A stretch of DNA of 64,000 nucleotides from Bradyrhizobium sp. 186 (GTDB lineage: Bacteria > Pseudomonadota > Alphaproteobacteria > Rhizobiales > Xanthobacteraceae), in the NCBI RefSeq assembly GCF_023101685.1, contig NZ_CP082164.1, forward strand, positions 9,951,001 to 10,015,000. The letters run 5' to 3'. Below are positions 18,060 to 26,563 of this stretch, in pieces (position 1 is the stretch's first letter; each line of letters starts with the position of its first letter). The notes below the pieces were generated by a model, which ran no database searches, was not told the origin of the DNA, and saw only the letters and a list, made by a program, of their open reading frames with translations. Made by a program: the position numbers and the translations under genes.

Positions 18060-19220
18060 ATGACCGCTGCCCTCCGTTTCGATCCGATCCGCCTGCCGGA
18101 AGAATGCGAGCAATTGCGCAAGGAAGTGCGCGCGTTCCTCGCCGAGGAAATCGCCGCCGGCACCTTCGATCCGCACAAGCCCAACCGCGAAGACACCGAC
18201 GCGCCGGAATTTTCCCGCCGGGTCGGCGCCAAGGGCTGGCTGGGGATGACCTGGCCGAAGAAGTATGGTGGCCAGGAGCGCTCCTTCCTCGAACGCTATG
18301 TGGTGACCGAGGAGATGCGTGTGGCCAACGCGCCGACGCGGCGCTTCTTCGTCGCCGACCGCCAGAGCGGACCGGTGCTTCTGAAGTACGCCCCTGAAAA
18401 CATCAAGATGGACATCCTGCCGCGGATTTGCCGCGGCGAGGTCTGCTTTGCCATCGGCATGAGCGAGCCGAACTCCGGCTCGGACCTGTTCGCCGCGAAG
18501 ACCCGCGCGACCAAGACCGACGGCGGTTATCTCATCAACGGCACCAAGATCTGGACGTCGTCGGCGCATATCGCCGACTACATGATCGCGATCTTCCGCA
18601 CGTCGCCGCCGACCAAGGAGAACCGCCGTCACGGCCTGACGCAGTTCCTGGTCAAGATGAAGCAGCCGGGCATTCAGGTGAATCCGATCGGCCAGATCAC
18701 CGGCCAGTACGAGTTCAACGAGGTCGTCTTCACCGACTTCTTCGTCCCCGATGATCATGTTCTGGGCGAGGTCGACGGCGCCTGGAAGCAGGCAACGAGC
18801 GAGCTCGCCTACGAGCGCTCGGGGCCCGAGCGCTTCCTCGAGACCTATTACGTGCTGACCGAGCTCGTCCGCGCGGTCGGCCCCAATCCGGATACGCGCA
18901 GCGCCGAAGGCATTGGCCGCCTCGTCGCGCAACTCCACACCATGCGGCGGATGTCAGTTTCGGTTGCCGGCATGTTGCAGGCGGGCAAGGAGCCGGTGGT
19001 CGAAGCCTCCATCGTCAAGGACATCGGCACGATCTGGGAGCAGCAGCTTCCGCACCGCGTGCGCGATCTCGCGGCCTTCGTCGAGGAGACCGCGACCAAT
19101 CGCGAGACGCTGGAGCGGCAGCTCGACTTCGCCATCAAGACCGCACCGAAACTCACCATCCAGGGCGGCACCACCGAGGTGCTGCGCGGCATCATCGCGC
19201 GCGGGCTGGGCTTGCGCTAA
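18060..19220 (+). CDS. Acyl-CoA dehydrogenase
   Basis: A 386-residue flavoprotein with the usual order: an N-terminal helical domain, CFAIGMSEPNSGSDLFAAKT, INGTKIWTSSAHIADYMI, the FNEVVFTDFFVPDDHVLGEV beta-domain end, and the C-terminal QGGTTEVLRGIIARGLGL. ELAYERSGPERFLETY lies where a catalytic residue can sit in long-chain-type enzymes. It follows the shorter dehydrogenase by 16 bp and precedes an enoyl-CoA hydratase by 17 bp, so the three form an operon for dehydrogenation and hydration of one acyl-CoA. The substrate is unknown. Confidence 0.9.
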   Translation: MTAALRFDPIRLPEECEQLRKEVRAFLAEEIAAGTFDPHKPNREDTDAPEFSRRVGAKGWLGMTWPKKYGGQERSFLERYVVTEEMRVANAPTRRFFVADRQSGPVLLKYAPENIKMDILPRICRGEVCFAIGMSEPNSGSDLFAAKTRATKTDGGYLINGTKIWTSSAHIADYMIAIFRTSPPTKENRRHGLTQFLVKMKQPGIQVNPIGQITGQYEFNEVVFTDFFVPDDHVLGEVDGAWKQATSELAYERSGPERFLETYYVLTELVRAVGPNPDTRSAEGIGRLVAQLHTMRRMSVSVAGMLQAGKEPVVEASIVKDIGTIWEQQLPHRVRDLAAFVEETATNRETLERQLDFAIKTAPKLTIQGGTTEVLRGIIARGLGLR

Positions 19221-19237
19221 TCATTCGAGGGATCATC

Positions 19238-20056
19238 ATGAGCATCTACAAGGATATCGGCGTCGAGAAGGTCGGGCATGTCGGCACCATCGAGATCCGC
19301 CGCCCGCCGCTCAACTTCTTCGACATTTCGTTGATCAACCAGATCGCCGACGCGCTCGACGAGTTCGACCGCGACATCGAGATCCGTGCCTCCGTGCTGT
19401 CCGCGCAAGGCAAGGCGTTCTGCGCCGGCGCCAATTTCGGCGACCCGGCGCGGCAGGCGCAGGAAGCGCGCGAGGCCGAGAAGACGGCAAAGGGCGATCC
19501 GGCCGACAGCCTCGGCGCAATCAACCATCTCTATATTCAGGCGGTGCGCATCTTCCGCGCCAAGAAGCCGATCGTTGCCGCCGTGCAAGGCGCGGCCATT
19601 GGCGGCGGTCTGGGTCTCGCCGTGTCCGCAGATTTCCGCGTCACCTGTCCCGAAGCGCGCTTCTCGGCCAACTTCACCAAGCTCGGCTTCCATCCCGGCT
19701 TCGGCCTGACCGTGACGCTGCCCGAGCTGATCGGCAAGAACAACGCCGAGCTGATGTTCTACACCAGCCGCCGCGTCACCGGCGAAGAGGCCGTCAAATG
19801 GGGTCTCGCCAATGAGCTGGTGCCGCAGGACCAGGTAAAGTCGGCCGCGATGAAGCTCGCCGGCGAGATCGCCGAATGCTCCCCGCTCGGCCTCGTCTCC
19901 ACCCGCGCCACGATGCGCGCCGGCCTCGCCGACCGCGTGATGGCCGCGACCAACCACGAGCTTGAGGAGCAGACCAGGCTGCGCGCGACGGAGGATTTCA
20001 AGGAAGGCGTGAAGGCCACGGAAGAGCGGCGGGTGGCGAATTTCAGGGGGCGATGA
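19238..20056 (+). CDS. Enoyl-CoA hydratase/isomerase family protein
   Basis: A 272-residue crotonase-fold protein. The first oxyanion-hole segment is SVLSAQGKAFCAGANFGDPA and the second IVAAVQGAAIGGGLGLAVSADFRV. FHPGFGLTVTLPELIGKNNAELMFYTSR carries the region where catalytic acidic residues sit, and EEQTRLRATEDFKEGVKATEERR is the usual C-terminal helix. It probably hydrates the 2-enoyl-CoA made by the two dehydrogenases upstream. The last gene of the operon, it is followed by a type C repeat. Confidence 0.9.
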   Translation: MSIYKDIGVEKVGHVGTIEIRRPPLNFFDISLINQIADALDEFDRDIEIRASVLSAQGKAFCAGANFGDPARQAQEAREAEKTAKGDPADSLGAINHLYIQAVRIFRAKKPIVAAVQGAAIGGGLGLAVSADFRVTCPEARFSANFTKLGFHPGFGLTVTLPELIGKNNAELMFYTSRRVTGEEAVKWGLANELVPQDQVKSAAMKLAGEIAECSPLGLVSTRATMRAGLADRVMAATNHELEEQTRLRATEDFKEGVKATEERRVANFRGR

Positions 20057-20106
20057 GCGCGGCCTTACTCGTCGCATTGGTTCGCCGCCGCCACATTCTC
20101 CGCTGT

Positions 20107-20229
20107 CGTCCCGGCGAAGGCCGGGACCCATACCCCCAGGGAGAAGTTGCTCAGCGCGAGGCTGGTAACCACGAGCCTTCGCCAAACCACTGCCTGTGGT
20201 TATGGGTCGCGGCCTTCGCCGGGACGACG
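20107..20229. repeat. Intact type C palindromic repeat (empty IS target)
   Basis: Arms CGTCCCGGCGAAGGCCGGGA and CGGCCTTCGCCGGGACGACG border about 85 bp that includes CCACGAGCCTTCGCC and CCTGTGGTTATGGGTC. This is the uninterrupted form of the site in which both IS110 copies sit. Confidence 0.85.
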
Positions 20230-20246
20230 GTGGTGTGTGTGGCGTA

Positions 20247-22361
20247 CTACCTTCGCCCCACCACCAGCGCGTCGACGATCGTCACGCCCTGCCCCTCCGG
20301 GTGCACCAGCACCGGGTTGAGCTCGATCTCCGCGATCTCCCCCGCATGCCGCGCGGCGAGCACGGAGATGTCGGCGAGTAACTGCGACACTGCCGCGACA
20401 TCCGCCTTCGCCGCCCCGCGAAAGCCGTTCAATAGCGGCGCGGCTTTCAAACTCATCAGCATCGTTCCCGCCTCCTCCGCACTCACCGGCGCCGGGCGGT
20501 AGACGACGTCGCGGAACAGCTCCGTGGTGATGCCGCCAAGGCCCACCATCACCATCGGACCGAACGTCCCGTCCGTCATCGTGCCGATGATGATCTCGAC
20601 GCCCCGCTTCGCCATCGGGCCAACCAGCACACCCTGGATTGCCGCCTCAGGCCGATGCTTGCGCGCATTGGTGAGCAAGGCCTCGAACGCCAGAAATACC
20701 TCGCCCTTTGTCGTGATGTTGACGCGCACGCCGCCGACCTCGCTCTTGTGCGCGATATCCGGAGACTGGATTTTCATGACCAGCGGAAAGCCGACGCGGG
20801 CGACCGCCTCATCGAGGCTCGCCTTGTCCTTCACCAGCACTTCGTCCGGCAGCGCAATGCCCGCGGCGCGGAGCAGCGCCTTGCTGTCGGCTTCCGAGAG
20901 AACCGGCGATTTCAGATGCGCCGAGAGATCGCGCGCCGGCGGCTGCGCCTCGTCCGCGGCCTTCGGCAGCTTGAAGCCGGCGTAGTCGACGAGCTGGCGC
21001 ATCGCGACGCCGACATGGGAGAGGCCCGACAGCACGACGACGCCGGATTTTGCAAGCTCGTGGCGCGCGAACTCCGAGGGCACCGTATAGGAATAGAACA
21101 CCACCGGCTTGTGCTGCGCCGCCAGTACCGGATTCAGCTCGGCCTCGTTGAAAGGCTTGCGTACCTCGCTCGACAGCGACAGCACGACCAGGATCGCATC
21201 GACCTCGTCGGAGGCGGTGAGCAGATCGACGCTCTTCTGAAGACCGCCCGAGGTCACCCCCTGCGCGGTGACGTCGATCGGGTTGCGCGCGCTGCCGTAG
21301 GACGGCATCAGCGACATGATCTCGGCCTGGATTTTTTCGGAGAGCTCCGGCACCTGCAAGCCGCGCTGCGCCACCGCATCCGCGCCCCAGATGCCGGCGC
21401 CGCCGGAAACGGTGACCACGGCGACGCGATCACCCTTCGGCAACGGATTGCTCGCGAGCACCGCGGCGATCGTCAAAGCTTCGTCGAGATCGTTGGAGAT
21501 GATAAAACCGTACTTTGCGAACACCGCATCATAGGCCGCCGACCATCCGGCCATGCTCGCGGTGTGCGACGCCGCCGCGCGTTCGCCGGCGCCGGAGCGG
21601 CCGACTTTGGTGACGATGATGGGCTTCTTCAGCTCGGCGGCCCGCCGCGCGGCGGCGAGAAATTTTTCGACGTCGCGGATGCCTTCGATGAACAACAGAA
21701 TGACGTCGGTCGAAGCATCCTGCACCATGTAGTCGAGAAACTCGCCGGCACCGAGATCGGATTCATTGCCGGCGCTGACGACATAGCTCACGGCGACGCC
21801 GAGCGCCTTGGCGCGATGATAGTAGGCAAAGCCGATGCCTCCACTCTGCGCAACGATGCCGACCCGCTTTGTCGTGGCCACGAGCGGCACCACGCCAGGC
21901 TTGACGTCCACGGCGGGACTGAACGTCGCCGCCACGCGCTGCACCCAGCTGAAAAAGCCCTCGGCGTTCGGACCGGAGATCCGCATCCCCGTACGCTTTG
22001 CCAGCGCCGCGATCGCATCCTGCATCGCCGCGCTGTCGCCGCCCTCCTCCGCAAAGCCGGAGGAGATGATCACGGCGTTCTTCACGCCGGCGACGGCGCA
22101 TTGCTCGAGTGCTGGAAGCACCGCGCGCGCCGGAATGATGATGATCGCGAGATCGACGGGCGCACCGATCTCTGCGATCGATTTGTAGCAGGTGAGCCCG
22201 TCGAGATCGGCGTAGTTCGGGTTCACCGGATAGATCTTTCCGGGATACTCGTTCTTGCGCAGCATCGACAACAGCCGCCCCGGGATCTTCTCGTGATCGC
22301 GCGAGGCGCCGATCAGCGCGATGCTCGCGGGCGCGAAGAAGGTGTCGAGCGGATGCGGCAT
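20247..22361 (-). CDS. Acyl-CoA synthetase (NDP-forming) family protein
   Basis: A 704-residue single-chain enzyme of the acetate-CoA ligase (ADP-forming) family. The N-terminal CoA-binding domain starts at FFAPASIALIGASRDHEK, the ligase-CoA domains follow (IVAQSGGIGFAYYHRAKALG; VVTVSGGAGIWGADAV), and the ATP-grasp domain is C-terminal (VGFPLVMKIQSPDIAHKSEV to IAEIELNPVLVHPEG). Such enzymes interconvert acyl-CoA and acid with ATP or ADP; related single-chain proteins act on aromatic or dicarboxylic acids. It lies 241 bp upstream of, and on the same strand as, a VOC gene, perhaps in one transcription unit with the downstream catabolic genes' relatives. The substrate is not evident. Confidence 0.9.
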   Translation of the reverse strand: MPHPLDTFFAPASIALIGASRDHEKIPGRLLSMLRKNEYPGKIYPVNPNYADLDGLTCYKSIAEIGAPVDLAIIIIPARAVLPALEQCAVAGVKNAVIISSGFAEEGGDSAAMQDAIAALAKRTGMRISGPNAEGFFSWVQRVAATFSPAVDVKPGVVPLVATTKRVGIVAQSGGIGFAYYHRAKALGVAVSYVVSAGNESDLGAGEFLDYMVQDASTDVILLFIEGIRDVEKFLAAARRAAELKKPIIVTKVGRSGAGERAAASHTASMAGWSAAYDAVFAKYGFIISNDLDEALTIAAVLASNPLPKGDRVAVVTVSGGAGIWGADAVAQRGLQVPELSEKIQAEIMSLMPSYGSARNPIDVTAQGVTSGGLQKSVDLLTASDEVDAILVVLSLSSEVRKPFNEAELNPVLAAQHKPVVFYSYTVPSEFARHELAKSGVVVLSGLSHVGVAMRQLVDYAGFKLPKAADEAQPPARDLSAHLKSPVLSEADSKALLRAAGIALPDEVLVKDKASLDEAVARVGFPLVMKIQSPDIAHKSEVGGVRVNITTKGEVFLAFEALLTNARKHRPEAAIQGVLVGPMAKRGVEIIIGTMTDGTFGPMVMVGLGGITTELFRDVVYRPAPVSAEEAGTMLMSLKAAPLLNGFRGAAKADVAAVSQLLADISVLAARHAGEIAEIELNPVLVHPEGQGVTIVDALVVGRR

Positions 22362-22405
22362 GTGATTATTCCTTATTATCGTTCCCGCTTGCTCAGCCTC
22401 TCACC

Positions 22406-22576
22406 GTCATGGCCGGGCTTGTCCCGGCCATCCACGCCTTGTCTCTTGCTCCGTCATTCCGGGATGGTCCGAAGGACCAGACCTCGAATCTCGAGATTCC
22501 GGGCTCGCCCTTCGGGCGCCCCGGAATGACGTCGTGGAGCAAGAACGTGGATGCCCGGGACAAGCCCGGGCATGAC
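22406..22576. repeat. Type A repeat containing a nested type B repeat
   Basis: The outer arms GGCCGGGCTTGTCCCGGCC (22411) and GCCCGGGACAAGCCCGGGC (22553) are type A. Between them, 22452-22532, is another palindrome starting CGTCATTCCGGGATGG and ending CCCCGGAATGACG. The inner unit is bounded by TTGCTC and GAGCAA, so one repeat appears to have been inserted into the other. Confidence 0.8.
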
Positions 22577-22602
22577 AACCCAACAAGCAATGTGCCGGCC
22601 GC

Positions 22603-23373
22603 TCAAGCGGCGAGCCGGAACGTCACCCCGCCCAGCAGAAACTCATTACCCGCAACCGCATGGCCGTTCGCCTTCGCGGCATGCAGCACGGTCGCCACAT
22701 CGGCGACCCGAAACTCCAGCGCACTCATGATTTCGCTGCTGCCCTTGGCAAAGCGGAAGATGGCATTTGGCAGCTTCAGTTCGGTAACACCGTCACCGGC
22801 GTTACCAGGCGCAACCCCGATGATCTTCCCCCAATGCTCCGCCAGCCCTTGCGGATCCGGGCTCTGCATCTCCACGCCCGTCAGCGCCTGCGTCACATCC
22901 TTGCGGATGAACTTTTGCCAGTCAGGACCGGCCGGTGGATACGGTCCCAGAATGTCGTCGCTGCCTTCGGTGTGATTGAACTCGATGAAGGCGGCGCGGC
23001 AGTCGCGGGGGTGGAGCTGCACGCCGTGATAGGGGGCGTGGTCGATCACGTTAGCGGTGCGCACGCCCATGGCATTGGCATTCCTGCCGCGCTCATCGGG
23101 ATCATTGCAGCAGAAGATCGCCATGTAGCCGCCGCGGCCCCCGGTCTTCTCGATGAAGCGGCCGGCCGTGGTACCGCTCTGGAACGGCGCCACGACTTCC
23201 AGCAGAATCGTGTCGACCGGGAGCAGTGCGTTCTCCAGGCCGTATTTTGCGACATTGCCGTCGCGATAGCAGACCGCTAGCCCCATGATCTCGGCGATAT
23301 CCGAGATCACCGGCGCGAGCTGCGGCGCTACCAGGCAGATTTGCCGCAGCCGCATATAGGGCGCCATCGTCAT
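22603..23373 (-). CDS. VOC-family protein
   Basis: A 256-residue two-module VOC protein. The first module begins LRQICLVAPQLAPVISDIAE and the second module DVTQALTGVEMQSPDP, with FIEFNHTEGSDDILGPYPPAG between them. Enzymes of this size include glyoxalase-like and extradiol-type proteins, but no metal triad could be assigned with certainty. Its ATG at 23373 overlaps the stop of the upstream enoyl-CoA hydratase (ATGA), so the pair is translationally coupled and probably works on the same CoA pathway. Confidence 0.8.
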   Translation of the reverse strand: MTMAPYMRLRQICLVAPQLAPVISDIAEIMGLAVCYRDGNVAKYGLENALLPVDTILLEVVAPFQSGTTAGRFIEKTGGRGGYMAIFCCNDPDERGRNANAMGVRTANVIDHAPYHGVQLHPRDCRAAFIEFNHTEGSDDILGPYPPAGPDWQKFIRKDVTQALTGVEMQSPDPQGLAEHWGKIIGVAPGNAGDGVTELKLPNAIFRFAKGSSEIMSALEFRVADVATVLHAAKANGHAVAGNEFLLGGVTFRLAA

Positions 23374-24161
23374 ACGCCCTTGAACGTCGGCTTGCGCTTC
23401 TCGACAAAGGCTTTTGCGGCCTCCTTGTGATCCTCGGTGTCGCCGCAGCGGGTGTGGTGGATCGCCTCGCCATCGAAGCAATCTTCCAGCGCCAGATGCT
23501 CGGCATTATTGATGTTGCGCTTGATGAAGCCGAGCGCGATCGATGGGCCCTGCGCCAGCGACAGCGCGAGCTCGTGTGCGGCTGCATCGATCTCGGCGTC
23601 GGGAACGACCCTGGTCACCATGCCGATCGCATGCGCCTCTTTCGCCGTGAGCACCGGCGAGGTCAGATAGAGCTCGCGCGCCCGCGCGCTACCGAGCAGC
23701 TGGGTCAGGAAATAGGTGCCGCCATAGTCGCCGGAGAAGCCGACTTTGGCGAAGGCCGTCGTAATCTTGCAGGATTCGCTGGCGACGCGCAGATCGCACG
23801 ACAGCGCCATCGAGAGGCCGGCGCCGGCCGCGGCACCGTCGAGCTGCGCCACCACGGGTTTCGGCATCTGGTGCAGGATGCGCGAGACTTCCATGCCGCG
23901 GCGGAGGTTTGCAAGCTTGGTCTCGAACGGCAGCGGCGCGCGGCCCTCCGCCATCGACTTGACGTCACCACCGACGCAGAAGGAGCCACCCGCGCCCTTG
24001 AACAGTACCGCGCGCACCTCCGGATCGTCAGCCGCGCGCCGCGCCGCCTCGACCAGCCCGCGCACCATGTCCGGGTTCAGCGCATTCTTGCGCTCGGGAC
24101 GGTTCATGGTGATGGTGAGCAGCCCGCCTTCGAGCTTTTGCAGGACCATGTCGTTGCTCAT
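23370..24161 (-). CDS. Enoyl-CoA hydratase/isomerase family protein
   Basis: A 263-residue crotonase-fold protein: AVLFKGAGGSFCVGGDVKSM is the first oxyanion segment, VVAQLDGAAAGAGLSMALSC the second, and FSGDYGGTYFLTQLLG follows. The crotonase core ends with HTRCGDTEDHKEAAKAFVEK. It would hydrate or isomerise an enoyl-CoA. It lies upstream of the VOC gene with a 4-bp overlap and downstream of the solute-binding protein gene at 24292, across 130 bp that contain a type B repeat. Confidence 0.9.
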   Translation of the reverse strand: MSNDMVLQKLEGGLLTITMNRPERKNALNPDMVRGLVEAARRAADDPEVRAVLFKGAGGSFCVGGDVKSMAEGRAPLPFETKLANLRRGMEVSRILHQMPKPVVAQLDGAAAGAGLSMALSCDLRVASESCKITTAFAKVGFSGDYGGTYFLTQLLGSARARELYLTSPVLTAKEAHAIGMVTRVVPDAEIDAAAHELALSLAQGPSIALGFIKRNINNAEHLALEDCFDGEAIHHTRCGDTEDHKEAAKAFVEKRKPTFKGV

Positions 24162-24190
24162 GGGTGGTCTCCCTTGTTGTTGTTTTGCTC

Positions 24191-24273
24191 CGTCATTCCG
24201 GGGCGCCGCGAAAGCGGCGAATCCGGAACCTCGAGATCCCGGGTTCGCGCTTCGCGAGCCCCGGGATGACGTC
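24191..24273. repeat. Type B palindromic repeat
   Basis: CGTCATTCCGGGGCGCCGCG to CGAGCCCCGGGATGACGTCG forms an imperfect hairpin with the centre CCTCGAGATCCC. It lies between two genes on the same strand. Confidence 0.75.
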
Positions 24274-24291
24274 GTGGCTTACGCCACGCCG

Positions 24292-25497
24292 TCACTTCTT
24301 CACCAGCGGGCAGCGCGACTGCTCCAGTGACTGAAACGCCTCGTTGCCGGACACGGTGGCGAGCAGCTTGTAATCGTCCCAGCGGCCCTTGGACTCCGAC
24401 GGCTTCTTCACCTCGAACAGATACATGTCGTGCAACATGCGGCCGTCCTCGCGGATCTTGCCATCCTTGGCGAAGAAATCGTTGATCGGCGTTTCCTTCA
24501 TCACTTTCATCACCGCCGCGGAGTCCGTCGTGCCGGCCGCCTTCACGGCCTTCAGGTAATGCGTGACGGAGGAGTAGACGCCGGCCTGCGCCGAGGTCGG
24601 CGGCCGCTTCATGCGCTCGGTGAAGCGCTTCGAGAATGCGCGCGTGTCATCGTTGAGGTCCCAGTAGAAAGCTTCCGCGAGCAGCAGGCCCTGCGCCGTC
24701 TCCAGCCCGATCGAGTCGATATCGGTGACGAAGGCGAGCAGCGGCGAGATTTTCTGGCCGCCCTTGGTGATGCCGAACTCGGCCGACTGCTTGATGGCGT
24801 TGACGGTGTCACCGCCGGCATTGGCAAGCCCGATCACCTTGGCCTTGGAGGCCTGGGCCTGGAGCAGGAAGGACGAAAAATCCGACGTGTTGAGGGGATG
24901 GCGGACATTGCCCAGCACCTTGCCGCCGGTCTTGGTGACGACGTTGCTGGTGTCCTTCTCCAGATCCTGGCCGAAGGCGTAGTCGGCGGTCAGGAAGAAC
25001 CAGGTGTCGAGGCCCGACTTCACGGCCGCAAGGCCGGTCACATTGGCCTGGCCGAACGTGTCGAACACGTAGTGCACGGTGTAGGGACCGCAGGCCTCGT
25101 TGGTGAGGCGGATCGAGCCGGGGCCGTTGAAGATGATGATCTTGTTGCGCGCCTTGGCGATCTCGCCAGCGGCAAGCGCGGTCGCGGAGGCCGCGACGTC
25201 GTAGATCATCTCGACGCCCTGATTGTCGAGCATGTCGCGCGCGATGTTGGCGGAGAGGTCGGCCTTGTTGAGATGGTCGGCCGCCAGCACCTGGATCTTG
25301 CGTCCCAGCACCTCGCCGCCAAAGTCCTCCACCGCCATCTTGGCCGCGGTCTCGCTGCCTGCGCCGGTGATGTCGGCATACAGGCTCGACATGTCGAGGA
25401 TGCCGCCGATCTTGAGCGGCGGCTTGTCCTGGGCCTGCGCTGCGCTTGCGCTCAGAGCTAAAGCAGCGGCAAAAATGCCCGACAAAATTCTCTCCAT
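24292..25497 (-). CDS. ABC transporter substrate-binding protein, branched-chain amino acid type
   Basis: A 401-residue periplasmic binding protein of the LivJ-like type I fold. A signal peptide (SGIFAAALALSASAAQAQ) leads into PLKIGGILDMSSLYADITG, the usual ligand-loop start. Later marks include AVEDFGGEVLGRKIQVLAAD, YHYVFDTFGQANVTGL-like sequence (here TVHYVFDTFGQANVTG), and AEAFYWDLNDDTRAF. Such proteins in Bradyrhizobium bind amino acids, aromatics or organic acids. No permease genes lie nearby. It heads the minus-strand catabolic genes, so uptake of their substrate is plausible. Confidence 0.9.
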   Translation of the reverse strand: MERILSGIFAAALALSASAAQAQDKPPLKIGGILDMSSLYADITGAGSETAAKMAVEDFGGEVLGRKIQVLAADHLNKADLSANIARDMLDNQGVEMIYDVAASATALAAGEIAKARNKIIIFNGPGSIRLTNEACGPYTVHYVFDTFGQANVTGLAAVKSGLDTWFFLTADYAFGQDLEKDTSNVVTKTGGKVLGNVRHPLNTSDFSSFLLQAQASKAKVIGLANAGGDTVNAIKQSAEFGITKGGQKISPLLAFVTDIDSIGLETAQGLLLAEAFYWDLNDDTRAFSKRFTERMKRPPTSAQAGVYSSVTHYLKAVKAAGTTDSAAVMKVMKETPINDFFAKDGKIREDGRMLHDMYLFEVKKPSESKGRWDDYKLLATVSGNEAFQSLEQSRCPLVKK

Positions 25498-25763
25498 TGA
25501 AAAAGACCTCCCTTATCGCGCCGTACTCTGATGGCGGCTTGGTTATTGCTGTTGCCGCAATCATGCCGCATGCGCGAGAGCGCAGCAAGCGCGAGGGAAG
25601 GTGCAAATGCGCGATCGGCATGCACGTTTTCCGCAAAGCGGAATGGCGCCTATAAGCCGCACCTCGTCATGCTGTCATTGCACGCGACCGCCGTGAAGTT
25701 GTCTTCGCCGCCAGCCCCGTTTGGGTTAAGAGTCGAGCGTAACGCGCAATCTCTCCGGGCAAC

Positions 25764-26540
25764 GTGACGCGCTCATTCACCTTCATCGCAGCAGCAGCAC
25801 TCCTCATCGCGTCGCACGGCGCCGTACTCGCTGCGGCCTGCCAGTTCGAATCCCAAGGCGAGGGTCACGTCGCAGCCGTCGTCGATACACGCAGCGTGCG
25901 CCTCGACGACGGCCGCGAAATCCGTCTTACCGGCATAGAGCCGACGGCGACAACGAAGCAGGCGCTGACCTCGCTGCTCATCGGCCGCGATGTGATATTG
26001 CGCGGCACCAACGACACGCCCGATCGCTACGGCCGCCAAGGCGCGCTCTTGTTCGCCGGTGAGACTGATACCTCCGTGCAGGCCATGCTGCTCGCCCAGG
26101 GCGACGCAATCGTCTCCGCCGAGATCGCGGACAAGGACTGCGCGGCCGCCCTGATGGCGGCGGAGGCCGAGGCGCGGCGCCAAAAAAAGGGCAACTGGGC
26201 TGACCCGTCGGCCATAAAAAACGCGGAAAGTCCGGACGATATTTTGACCGGGATTGGGCGTTTCGTGGTGGTCGAGGGTAAAGTCCTGTCGGTCCGGCAA
26301 GCTGGGGCAACGACTTATCTCAACTTCGGACGGAACTGGACACGCGGCTTTGCCGTGACTATTTCAAGGCGCATATTGCCGGCGTTCGAAAGCGCTGGGA
26401 TTGCCCTTAAGTCCTTGGAAAATCGACGCGTTCGAATCCGGGGCTGGGTTGAGGGAACGACGGGGCCGCGTATCGATGTGCTCCGGGTGGGACAGGTCGA
26501 GTTGCTGGGCGCAAACGAGCCGACAGGGGTAAGGCCTTAA
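25764..26540 (+). CDS. Thermonuclease-fold (SNase-like) exported protein
   Basis: A 258-residue protein with a signal peptide (FIAAAALLIASHGAVLAA) and a staphylococcal-nuclease-like domain at about 30-150: VRLDDGREIRLTGIEP and DRYGRQGALLF are family marks. The canonical catalytic Arg-Glu-Arg set is not fully evident, so activity is uncertain. The C-terminal part (IGRFVVVEGKVLSVRQAGAT to WVEGTTGPRIDVLRVGQVEL) resembles an OB-like domain. GTG at 25764 is the start. It is followed 23 bp later by an M48 peptidase gene, likely co-transcribed. Confidence 0.8.
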   Translation: MTRSFTFIAAAALLIASHGAVLAAACQFESQGEGHVAAVVDTRSVRLDDGREIRLTGIEPTATTKQALTSLLIGRDVILRGTNDTPDRYGRQGALLFAGETDTSVQAMLLAQGDAIVSAEIADKDCAAALMAAEAEARRQKKGNWADPSAIKNAESPDDILTGIGRFVVVEGKVLSVRQAGATTYLNFGRNWTRGFAVTISRRILPAFESAGIALKSLENRRVRIRGWVEGTTGPRIDVLRVGQVELLGANEPTGVRP

Positions 26541-26563
26541 AGGCCAGGCACGGGTTAAGCGAC

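Noticed and set aside
20655..22529. A 624-residue open frame antisense to the NDP-forming acyl-CoA synthetase
   Set aside because: No domain, unnatural composition; the opposite strand has the full enzyme.
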